Assembly (NCBI GenBank): GCA_050633465.1 | Contig: JBOEGO010000002.1 | Span: forward strand, 186,001 to 250,000 | Length of the DNA: 64,000 nt | From: UBA3069 sp050633465 | GTDB taxonomy: Bacteria > Pseudomonadota > Alphaproteobacteria > Rhodobacterales > Rhodobacteraceae | Direction: 5' to 3' | Shown here: positions 10,101 to 16,140 of the stretch, in pieces | Layout: every line of letters begins with the position of its first letter | How positions within the stretch are numbered: the first letter of the stretch is position 1 | Position numbers and translations under genes: made by a program | Notes under the pieces: model-generated | Seen by the model: the letters and a program-made list of their open reading frames with translations, nothing else | Databases searched by the model: none | What the model was told of the DNA's origin: nothing

Positions 10101-10370
10101 CGCACGGTCCAGCCCTCGATCCCGTCAAAGGCCAATGTCGCAAAACAGGCCACCGTGAAAAATGCGCTGAACCTGCGCGAGGTGAACCTGATCGGGGTTT
10201 ACGGCAAACCCTCGGCACGCCGTGCCCTGGTCCGGCTGGCCAATGGCCGCTATCAAAAGGTCAGTATAGGTGATCGGGTTGACGGTGGCCGCGTTGTCGC
10301 GATCTCCGACGGAGAGCTGCGCTATCAGAAAAACGGGCGCAATGTGACGCTGAAAATGCCCAAAGGTTGA
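7191..10370 (+). CDS. Large single-pass membrane protein with GspL/PilM-like N-terminus and GspC/PilP-like C-terminus
   Basis: This 1059-aa protein has four parts. Residues 1-180 (FALTLSFDGIRLLHRV, AAVARETLAEAESFAIEHGF) resemble the cytoplasmic actin-like domain of PilM/GspL. Residues ~185-600 are a low-complexity Pro/Asp/Glu then Ala/Lys-rich linker with PDLPVPDLPAP repeats. Residues ~605-627 form one membrane helix (LGLILTALLVLFMAAMAAFA). After a long Pro/Arg-rich periplasmic stretch, the last ~65 residues (NLIGVYGKPSARRALVRLAN, GDRVDGGRVVAISDGELRY) resemble the periplasmic domain of GspC/PilP. No other pilus or type II secretion gene is nearby. Family membership is inferred from motif resemblance only. 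Confidence 0.7.
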   Translation: MKPNFALTLSFDGIRLLHRVPSGWHLVGDVALDAPDLSAALSALRDTAQKIDPSGLLCKLVLPNEQIRYLTIQTGLLPDEVMREQRVTLALDGATPYDVHDLAYDWTVDGDNTHIAAVARETLAEAESFAIEHGFTPVSFVSIPDALDFPGEPFLGIAPSARTALGSTATVARDMQPIRVIGHAHIPQPDPEPAPEPTPAPPPAPDQTPDPAPQELPDQEIPAPDLPVPDLPAPDLPVPDAPEPDAPKTPPQPDAPLEIPAAPDLPAPDSTPESPITPPAEVPEPDPTPEPDPEPAPEIPSFRAARKAERSQPPAPLPPAPPLPAPAKPAKDAIKPPASPATKTGDGAGIGPISFQSIRARRDDTPASGAGRLSGASRDATPARSAMDTGANAPSIPIDPDDLPDVDSTDADATDVTTADVTTTDIVSSDPDTAENRLPPAPAPLAETLRQQPAPPAIAAKNAHTPTESFTETSTKTTAKPTVERARAASATAAITAAASLKSALTRAAGGASALLAKRRTAKADSAATASAATASAPQAPPPQAPAQQRPRWPLSISLPKAARASTAADPKNNARQRAASERQRMTVFGARKPDANAATIGGKPRYLGLILTALLVLFMAAMAAFAAIAPETVSRLLGFGRDDTTFASAPSDPFTDETALTEGEEATPQGHVEFAMLNDPDQRPDYGEATGLSAPTVQPLLSPEEVAARYAATGIWQAAPQRPDAPVEIPIDDLYQTSIDPALTLQDAIALPDPRGLSPDGTGRGQSNPMAAGTVTPFDPRGLVMATPQGTLSPEGFTVFSGPPPRKPPRTPTRFADDPVAHTGPADLRMATIRPRPRPGDLVEQNERTQFGGLTRSELATIRPRLRPESAQEQALAASRATAAEAAQASRAASLANAVDSAVEQAVTAAATAPATAPDPTAGGTRLAVATSLMPKDRPRNFNRLVDRARKAQETQPQIRTAAAATVAPRTVQPSIPSKANVAKQATVKNALNLREVNLIGVYGKPSARRALVRLANGRYQKVSIGDRVDGGRVVAISDGELRYQKNGRNVTLKMPKG

Positions 10371-10581
10371 CCAGCACGGGGGCATGCAGGGCGTTCTGTG
10401 GCTGTTGCGCCAAATCTCTGCGCGTTTTTATGGATTCACCCCCCTGTTTCTATGGAAATATACGAAACCCTACACATATATATGGTTAAGAAGACTGCGC
10501 GCACGGCGCAGCAAGACCGGAGTCCCCCGACCGCTCGATTGATGGGGAGTTTCCGTTTGTTTTCAGGGCAGTGGGTATAAA
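10371..10581 (+). other. Intergenic leader region before the antiporter gene
   Basis: No gene is seen. An AT-rich segment (10470-10486, TACACATATATATGG) could hold a -10 element. Downstream are two hairpins: CTGCGC/GCGCAG (10495-10511) and a two-part stem pairing 10518-10527 with 10544-10555. They would form a structured ~95-nt leader ahead of the ATG at 10582. I do not recognise a known riboswitch. Confidence 0.35.
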
Positions 10582-12462
10582 ATGCAGGACTTTCTCTATC
10601 AGGCTTCCGTCTACCTCGCCGCAGCGGTGATTGCGGTGCCTCTGGCGGCACGATTGGGGCTGGGTTCGGTGCTGGGCTACCTTACCGCTGGTATCCTGAT
10701 CGGTCCGGTTCTGGGCTTGGTCGGGGCAGAAACCCAATCATTACAACACTTTGCCGAATTCGGCGTGGTGATGATGCTGTTCCTGATCGGGCTGGAACTG
10801 GAACCCCGCGCCCTGTGGAACATGCGCCACCGCCTGATCGGATTGGGCGGCGCACAATTGGTTTTGACCATGGGTTTGGTGATGGCCGTTGCCATCGCCA
10901 TGGGCGAAGATCTGGCAACAGCCACCGCAATCGGCGCGATATTTTCATTAAGTTCGACCGCTATCGTATTGCAAACATTGTCAGAAAAGGGATTGATGCA
11001 AACCAAGGGCGGGCGCTCTGCCTTTTCGGTTTTGCTGACGCAGGACATCGCCGTGATCCCGATGCTGGCGCTGCTGCCCCTGCTGGCCACTGGCATTCCC
11101 GCGCAGATTTCCCCCGATGGATCCATCCTGCGCCCCGCAGATATGGCCAAGGCAGACACCGCACACCACAATATGTCGCTGGTCGAAGGCCTGCCCGGTT
11201 GGGGCGTCACCCTTGTGACCCTGGGTGCCGTGGCACTGGTCATTCTGGCCGGTATCTATCTGACAAGACCGCTTTTTCGCTTTATCCACCATGCCCGTTT
11301 GCGCGAAATGTATACCGCCTTTGCCCTGCTGATCGTGCTGGGAATCGCGTTTTTGATGACCGCCGTGGGCCTGTCGCCTGCGCTTGGCACCTTCCTTGCG
11401 GGGGTGGTTCTGGCCAACTCGGAATTCCGCCACGAATTGGAATCCGACATCGAACCGTTCAAGGGATTGTTGCTGGGCCTGTTCTTTATCACCGTGGGCG
11501 CGGGCATCAATTTCACCATTCTGCTGAAATCCCCGACTTCGCTTATTGGATTAACTTTGCTGCTTATCCTATTGAAAGGTGGCGTTCTTTATGGGCTTGG
11601 CCGCATTTTCAAACTGAAAGGTCGCGACCAATGGCTGTTCACCCTCAGCCTTGCACAGGCCGGTGAATTCGGCTTTGTGCTGCTGTCGTTTACGGTGCAA
11701 CAACGGATTATTCCGCAGGGTCTGGGCGACCGTCTGCTGCTGATTGTCACCCTGTCGATGCTGATCACGCCGCTGCTGTTCATCATCTATGATCAACTGT
11801 CGCGCCGCATGGGTGATTCTGGCCCCCAACACGCCGAGGACGAGATCGACGAGCAAGGCCCCGTTATCATCGCGGGCATTGGTCGTTTCGGGCAAATCGT
11901 CAACCGTCTGGTGCAATCCTCGGGCTTCAACACGGTTGTGCTGGACCATGATATGGAAACCATCCAACTGATGCGACGCTTTGGATTCAAAGGTTTTTTT
12001 GGCGATCCAACGCGGCCCGAACTGCTCCACGCCGCAGGTCTGGCCGAGGCCCGCGTGCTGGTTGTCGCGCTTGACAGCCCCGAGGCCACGAACCGTCTGG
12101 TGACCTATGCACGCCGCGAACGCCCCGATCTGCATATCATCGCCCGCGCCCGTGATCGCACGCATGTGTTTCAGCTGTATAAGGCAGGCGCCGATGACAT
12201 CGTGCGCGAAATGTTTGACAGCTCGCTGCGCGCAGGGCGCTATGTGCTTGAAAACATTGGGCTGTCCGAATACGAGGCCGCCCAGGCCGAAGACGTGTTT
12301 TACCATCACGACCGGCAGGCCATTCGCGAACTGGCACAGCTGTGGGATCCAACGATTCCCGCCGCCCAGAACGAGGCCTATATCAACCGCGCCAAAGAGC
12401 TGGAAAAAGAGCTGGAAGCCGCCCTTGCGCTGCACCTTGAAAGACGCGAGGCGGGGGAATAG
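10582..12462 (+). CDS. Monovalent cation:proton antiporter-2 (CPA2), KefB/KefC-like, with TrkA-N domain
   Basis: This 626-aa protein has about 12 membrane segments in residues 1-390, including the CPA2 stretch LFLIGLELEPRALW and GTFLAGVVLANSEFRHELESDIEPFKGLLLGLFF (read in two parts). A cytoplasmic RCK/TrkA-N nucleotide-binding domain follows, with GIGRFG at about residues 431-436 and the acidic strand end VVLDHD. Kef proteins extrude K+ in exchange for H+, typically to protect against electrophiles, and are gated by glutathione adducts. No ancillary KefF/KefG gene is adjacent. Convergent with cobT. Confidence 0.9.
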   Translation: MQDFLYQASVYLAAAVIAVPLAARLGLGSVLGYLTAGILIGPVLGLVGAETQSLQHFAEFGVVMMLFLIGLELEPRALWNMRHRLIGLGGAQLVLTMGLVMAVAIAMGEDLATATAIGAIFSLSSTAIVLQTLSEKGLMQTKGGRSAFSVLLTQDIAVIPMLALLPLLATGIPAQISPDGSILRPADMAKADTAHHNMSLVEGLPGWGVTLVTLGAVALVILAGIYLTRPLFRFIHHARLREMYTAFALLIVLGIAFLMTAVGLSPALGTFLAGVVLANSEFRHELESDIEPFKGLLLGLFFITVGAGINFTILLKSPTSLIGLTLLLILLKGGVLYGLGRIFKLKGRDQWLFTLSLAQAGEFGFVLLSFTVQQRIIPQGLGDRLLLIVTLSMLITPLLFIIYDQLSRRMGDSGPQHAEDEIDEQGPVIIAGIGRFGQIVNRLVQSSGFNTVVLDHDMETIQLMRRFGFKGFFGDPTRPELLHAAGLAEARVLVVALDSPEATNRLVTYARRERPDLHIIARARDRTHVFQLYKAGADDIVREMFDSSLRAGRYVLENIGLSEYEAAQAEDVFYHHDRQAIRELAQLWDPTIPAAQNEAYINRAKELEKELEAALALHLERREAGE

Positions 12463-12473
12463 CCCCGCCTCTT
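12449..12473. terminator. Terminator hairpin across the antiporter stop codon
   Basis: Stem AGGCGGGG / CCCCGCCT (12449-12456, 12463-12470) encloses the TAG stop of the antiporter and is followed by CTTC. It lies in the 31-bp gap between convergent genes. Confidence 0.55.
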
Positions 12474-12493
12474 CAATGGCTTAAACGCAGGCA

Positions 12494-13504
12494 TCACCCA
12501 TCTGAAACGCCCGCTTCGGCGAATGTCGCCATGCCGGAGTGACACTCCACCGCGGCCTTGACGATGCCAATCGCCAGCGCCCCGCCTGACCCTTCGCCCA
12601 ACCGCATTCCCAGCGACAGCAGGGGCTGTTTGCCCAAACGCGCCAATACCGCGCCATGCGCTGCCTCGGCGCTGACATGCCCCGCCACGCAGTGATCCAA
12701 TGCGCCGTAAAATTCATCGGCCAAACAGGCGGCCGCCGCACAGCAAATGAACCCGTCCAACACCACGGGGATACGCAAAATCCGTGCCCGTGCAATGGCG
12801 CCGACCATGGCCACCAACTCGCGCCCGCCCAAAACACGCAATGCTTCCAATCCCTTAGGTGATCCGTGCAGGGCGACACCACGCGTCACCACCTCGGCCT
12901 TCAATACCAGTCCAGCCTCGTCAACTCCGGTGCCGCGCCCAACCCAATCCGCCGCCACACCACCAAAAAGAGACAAGGCAAGCGCCGCCGCCGATGTGGT
13001 GTTGCCAATGCCCATTTCCCCTGCAACCAACAAATCACTGCCAGAATCAACCGAATCCCATCCGGTCGCAAAGGCTGCCAAAAACTCCGGCTCAGACATC
13101 GCAGGCCCGGTCGTAAAATCAACAGTAGGCTGGTCCAGCGACAGCGAAAACACATCCATCCGCGCCCCCGCCGCCCGCGACAACTGGTTGATCGCCGCAC
13201 CGCCATTGACAAAGTTGACCACCATCTGTTCAGTCACCTCGGCCGGAAATGCCGAAACGCCCTGCGCGGTAACCCCATGATTTCCTGCAAAAATTACCAC
13301 CTGCGGTGCCTTGACCCTTGGTCGCGCATCGCCGCGCCAGCCCGCATACCATTTTGCCAATTCCTCCAACCGGCCCAATGCGCCGGGCGGTTTGGTCAAC
13401 TGGCTGTTGCGCTCCACCGCCCCTTCACGGGCCAATCTGTCAGGCTGCGGCAACTCCGAGAGTCGCGCGCGCAATGCCTCCAACGTGTTCACCTCATCCA
13501 GCAT
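12494..13504 (-). CDS. cobT: Nicotinate-nucleotide--dimethylbenzimidazole phosphoribosyltransferase
   Basis: This 336-aa cytoplasmic enzyme activates the lower ligand base (DMB) to alpha-ribazole phosphate in cobalamin biosynthesis. Recognised by NSQLTKPPGALGRLEELA, VIFAGNHGVTAQGVSAFP, AGEMGIGNTTSAAAL and the C-terminal RLGEGSGGALA carrying the catalytic Glu. I chose ATG 13504 (MLDEVNTLEALRARL). The frame remains open to 13834, but the extension is Cys/Gly-rich and overlaps cobS on the other strand. It is divergent from cobS, with 81 bp between the starts. Confidence 0.94.
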   Translation of the reverse strand: MLDEVNTLEALRARLSELPQPDRLAREGAVERNSQLTKPPGALGRLEELAKWYAGWRGDARPRVKAPQVVIFAGNHGVTAQGVSAFPAEVTEQMVVNFVNGGAAINQLSRAAGARMDVFSLSLDQPTVDFTTGPAMSEPEFLAAFATGWDSVDSGSDLLVAGEMGIGNTTSAAALALSLFGGVAADWVGRGTGVDEAGLVLKAEVVTRGVALHGSPKGLEALRVLGGRELVAMVGAIARARILRIPVVLDGFICCAAAACLADEFYGALDHCVAGHVSAEAAHGAVLARLGKQPLLSLGMRLGEGSGGALAIGIVKAAVECHSGMATFAEAGVSDG

Positions 13505-13585
13505 CGCCCAGCCTCCAATTTGAATTCTTGCCGCCGTGTTTAGCCTAATGTTATCGGGGGGCAAGACCGCGAAAGGGACAGTGCA

Positions 13586-14320
13586 TTGCGAAATTCCGAC
13601 ATATGGCTTGATCTGGCAGCCGCATGCGCCTTGTTGACCCGCCTGCCCCTGCGCGCGCCCGATGCCGCATTCAAACGCGGTGCCAGATCGACATGGGCAT
13701 TCCCCATAGTTGGCGCATTGACGGGCGGGCTTGCGGCTGGCACCGGCTGTATCGCTCTGGCGATCGGCCTGCCCGCCCCAATCGCCGCACTGGCCGCAAT
13801 GGCCATCACCACAATCACCACCGGCGCCATACACGAGGACGGCCTGGCCGACAGCGCAGACGGGCTGTGGGGCGGTTGGAGCCCCGAACGCCGGCTCGAA
13901 ATCATGAAGGACAGCCAGATCGGCAGCTACGGCGTAATCGCACTGATATTCGCCATGGCTGCCCGCTGGATCGCCATAACCACGCTCCTCACCACCGCCC
14001 CGCTGGCGCTGATGGCCGCAGCCGCCCTGTCACGCGCAGTGATGCCCGTCATCATGGCAACCCTGCCCCACGCCCGCAGCAACGGCCTGTCCCATGCTAC
14101 GGGTCGCCCCAATGGACTCACCGTCGTAATCGGTCTGGCTATCGCCATTCTGATCTGCCTGCTGACCACCCCCCAAACTCCGCTGCTGTTGATCATCGCC
14201 GCCACAACCACCGCCACAGTAGCCCTGATCGCCAAACGCAAAATCAACGGCCAAACCGGTGACATCCTTGGCGCAACGCAACAGGTAACCGAAATCGCCC
14301 TGCTCACAGCCCTGATCTAG
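13586..14320 (+). CDS. cobS: Adenosylcobinamide-GDP ribazoletransferase
   Basis: This 244-aa integral membrane enzyme joins adenosylcobinamide-GDP and alpha-ribazole to give adenosylcobalamin. Diagnostic motifs are TTITTGAIHEDGLADSADGLWGG (split here: IHEDGLADSADG is the core) and MKDSQIGSYGV. It has six to seven hydrophobic segments. The start appears to be TTG at 13586, preceded by AAAGGGA at a good distance, with no better ATG nearby. Divergent from cobT, so the pair probably shares a control region, but I see no cobalamin riboswitch between them. Confidence 0.9.
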   Translation: MRNSDIWLDLAAACALLTRLPLRAPDAAFKRGARSTWAFPIVGALTGGLAAGTGCIALAIGLPAPIAALAAMAITTITTGAIHEDGLADSADGLWGGWSPERRLEIMKDSQIGSYGVIALIFAMAARWIAITTLLTTAPLALMAAAALSRAVMPVIMATLPHARSNGLSHATGRPNGLTVVIGLAIAILICLLTTPQTPLLLIIAATTTATVALIAKRKINGQTGDILGATQQVTEIALLTALI

Positions 14321-14347
14321 CTTTTTCTTGGTGAAAATACTCTGGGG
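14321..14347 (-). repeat. Dispersed repeat, copy C (reverse orientation)
   Basis: Read on the minus strand this is GAGTATTTTCACCAAGAAAAAG, shared with copies at 24781-24816 and 40857-40892. It begins directly after the cobS stop codon. Confidence 0.55.
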
Positions 14348-14348
14348 T

Positions 14349-14365
14349 TTGGGGCAAGGCCCCAA
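14349..14365 (+). terminator. Hairpin downstream of cobS
   Basis: Perfect 7-bp stem TTGGGGC / GCCCCAA with a 3-nt loop, 28 bases after the cobS stop. It has no clear T-tract, so it may be a transcript end or stabilising hairpin. Confidence 0.45.
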
Positions 14366-14486
14366 CCTGCGCGGGCGCAAATCAAACATCTGCGCGCATC
14401 AGCGCGCCCCGCCAGAATACGCCAAACGCAAAATGCCCCACGTTTCCGCAGGGCATTATCGCATAGTTTCAAACAGATAAGTCGGA

Positions 14487-14996
14487 TCAAGCCGCGCGGC
14501 TGACCAGAACCTCGTCTACTTTTTTCGCCGCGGCCACCTCGTCGGAACCGGACACAGCCGCCACTTCGCGGGTCAGGCGCTCCAATGCCGCTTCATACAG
14601 CTGACGCTCGGAATAACTCTGCTCGCGTTGATCATCGGTGCGGTGCAAATCGCGTACGACCTCGGCAATGGCAATCAAATCGCCCGAGTTGATCTTTTGT
14701 TCATATTCCTGCGCACGGCGCGACCACATGGCGCGTTTCACCTTGGCCTTGCCCTTCAGGGTGACCATGGCTTTGGACACAACATCGGGGCTGGACAGGC
14801 TGCGCATGCCGATCTCGGTTGCCTTGTTGGTGGGCACCCGCAGGGTCATCTTGTCCTTCTCGAACGAGATAACAAAAAGCTCCAGCTGGATACCGGCGAT
14901 TTCCTGTTCCTCGATGGATACAATTTGTCCCACGCCATGGGCCGGATAGACCACAAAATCGTTGGGGCGGAATTCGGACTTCTTCGTTTTGCTCAT
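14487..14996 (-). CDS. carD: CarD family transcriptional regulator
   Basis: This 169-aa protein has an N-terminal RNA-polymerase-interacting domain (FRPNDFVVYPAHGVGQIVSIEE) similar to the RID of Mfd/TRCF, then a helical C-terminal DNA-contacting domain (MWSRRAQEYEQKINSGDLIAIAEVVRDL). CarD/CdnL proteins bind the polymerase beta subunit and stabilise open complexes at rRNA and housekeeping promoters. ATG 14996 (MSKTKKSEF) has AGGAAGGA 6 bases upstream. The upstream in-frame extension is not coding-like. Confidence 0.93.
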   Translation of the reverse strand: MSKTKKSEFRPNDFVVYPAHGVGQIVSIEEQEIAGIQLELFVISFEKDKMTLRVPTNKATEIGMRSLSSPDVVSKAMVTLKGKAKVKRAMWSRRAQEYEQKINSGDLIAIAEVVRDLHRTDDQREQSYSERQLYEAALERLTREVAAVSGSDEVAAAKKVDEVLVSRAA

Positions 14997-15359
14997 GCAA
15001 TCCTTCCTCGCAAGGACCGGTCCGACAACTCCATCGCTCACTTTGCCCATCGCAAGCAGCGCATAAGGGCAAAAAATCCTCCTCGGGACCGTCACGACGA
15101 TCTCGGCGGAGGGTAAAAACGCGCAAAATGACCCGTAGGCGGGCACAGGCGCATGTGAGTGGGTGTCAGGCAGTCTTGGTCATATGGCCGTTACAATAGC
15201 ACAAAAATCGCCCCTCAGGAAGCGGGCCACCGATAACGCCAGATAAATAGTTGATTCAAACCAGATATAGCAGGTTTTACCCGGCCGCACACCATAGGGC
15301 GCAGTGTGGCAATGCCGCAGCGCCGCGAATCACTGGATCGGCGCAGAATCGGGGGCGGA
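14997..15359. other. 363-bp intergenic region between fdxA and carD
   Basis: It holds the ribosome-binding site and presumably the promoter of carD (minus strand). A GGGCGGAT / ATCCGCCC palindrome spans the fdxA stop codon at its right edge. I see no convincing gene, known RNA or repeat in the rest. Confidence 0.5.
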
Positions 15360-15698
15360 TTATCCGCCCTCGCCTGCCGCTTCGGAAAAATACTTGGTCA
15401 CCTTATCGGTTTCGCCGTCTTTTTCCTCATATCCCGGAAGCGGATCCTTCTTCGACACGATCACCGGCCACATTTCCGAATATTTCCGGTTAAATTCGAC
15501 CCATTTTTCCATATCCGGCTCGGTGTCGGGACGGATCGCATCGGCGGGGCATTCGGGTTCGCAAACGCCACAGTCGATGCATTCATCAGGGTGAATCACC
15601 AGCATGTTCTCGCCCTCATAGAAACAATCCACGGGGCAGACTTCAACACAATCGGTGTATTTGCAGGCGATGCAGTTGTCGATGACGACGTAGGTCAT
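15360..15698 (-). CDS. fdxA: Seven-iron ferredoxin (FdxA type)
   Basis: This 112-aa protein has cysteines C9, C17, C21, C25 and C40, C43, C46, C50 arranged for one [3Fe-4S] and one [4Fe-4S] cluster, as in Azotobacter ferredoxin I. The longer C-terminal tail (SEMWPVIVSKKDPLPGYEEK) is typical of the alphaproteobacterial FdxA group. It is a soluble low-potential electron carrier with many possible partners. It follows hslR by 52 bases on the same strand, and the carD gene lies further downstream. Confidence 0.95.
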   Translation of the reverse strand: MTYVVIDNCIACKYTDCVEVCPVDCFYEGENMLVIHPDECIDCGVCEPECPADAIRPDTEPDMEKWVEFNRKYSEMWPVIVSKKDPLPGYEEKDGETDKVTKYFSEAAGEGG

Positions 15699-15750
15699 GG
15701 TTTTCTCTCATCTTCACGGGCTTGCCCCCTGACTAAGACAGCGGGCCGGA

Positions 15751-16137
15751 TCATTCAAGCGCCCGCTGGCGATCAAGATCGAGTTTCCGCCTGTCACGCT
15801 TGGTCGGGCGCCCTTGGCCCACCGGGCGGGGCGCAGCCGGAACATCGTCCTGCACCTTATCCACGGGCGGGCTTAAATCTTCGTAAAGGGTCTGCGCCTC
15901 GGGGGCGGGGCCGCGCCGTTCGCCAAGGGCCAGAATGCGCACCACGCGCACGCTATGCCCCTGGGGAAAGGTCAGAACATCGCCCGCACAGACACCATGG
16001 GCGGGTTTGGCGATTTTGTCACCATTGACCCGCACATGCCCTGCCGACACATGTTTCGCGGCAAGGCTGCGGGTTTTCAAAAACCGCGCCTGCCACAGCC
16101 ATTTGTCGATCCTGATCCGGGCAAGTGGCGCGGTCAT
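15751..16137 (-). CDS. hslR: S4-domain RNA-binding protein, HslR/Hsp15-like
   Basis: This 128-aa protein begins with an S4 domain (RIDKWLWQARFLKTRSLAAKHVSAGHVRVNG is its core, residues ~8-40) and has a basic C-terminal tail (GQGRPTKRDRRKLD). Hsp15 binds stalled 50S subunits carrying peptidyl-tRNA after heat shock. It starts 3 bases after the helicase stop, so both are probably one transcript for RNA metabolism. Confidence 0.9.
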   Translation of the reverse strand: MTAPLARIRIDKWLWQARFLKTRSLAAKHVSAGHVRVNGDKIAKPAHGVCAGDVLTFPQGHSVRVVRILALGERRGPAPEAQTLYEDLSPPVDKVQDDVPAAPRPVGQGRPTKRDRRKLDLDRQRALE

Positions 16138-16140
16138 GGG

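Noticed and set aside
13505..13585. Cobalamin riboswitch between cobT and cobS
   Set aside because: The 81-bp gap is too short and lacks the conserved B12-box sequence.
12494..13834. 446-aa version of CobT
   Set aside because: The extra N-terminus is antisense to cobS and unlike any CobT; ATG 13504 is at the family's normal start.
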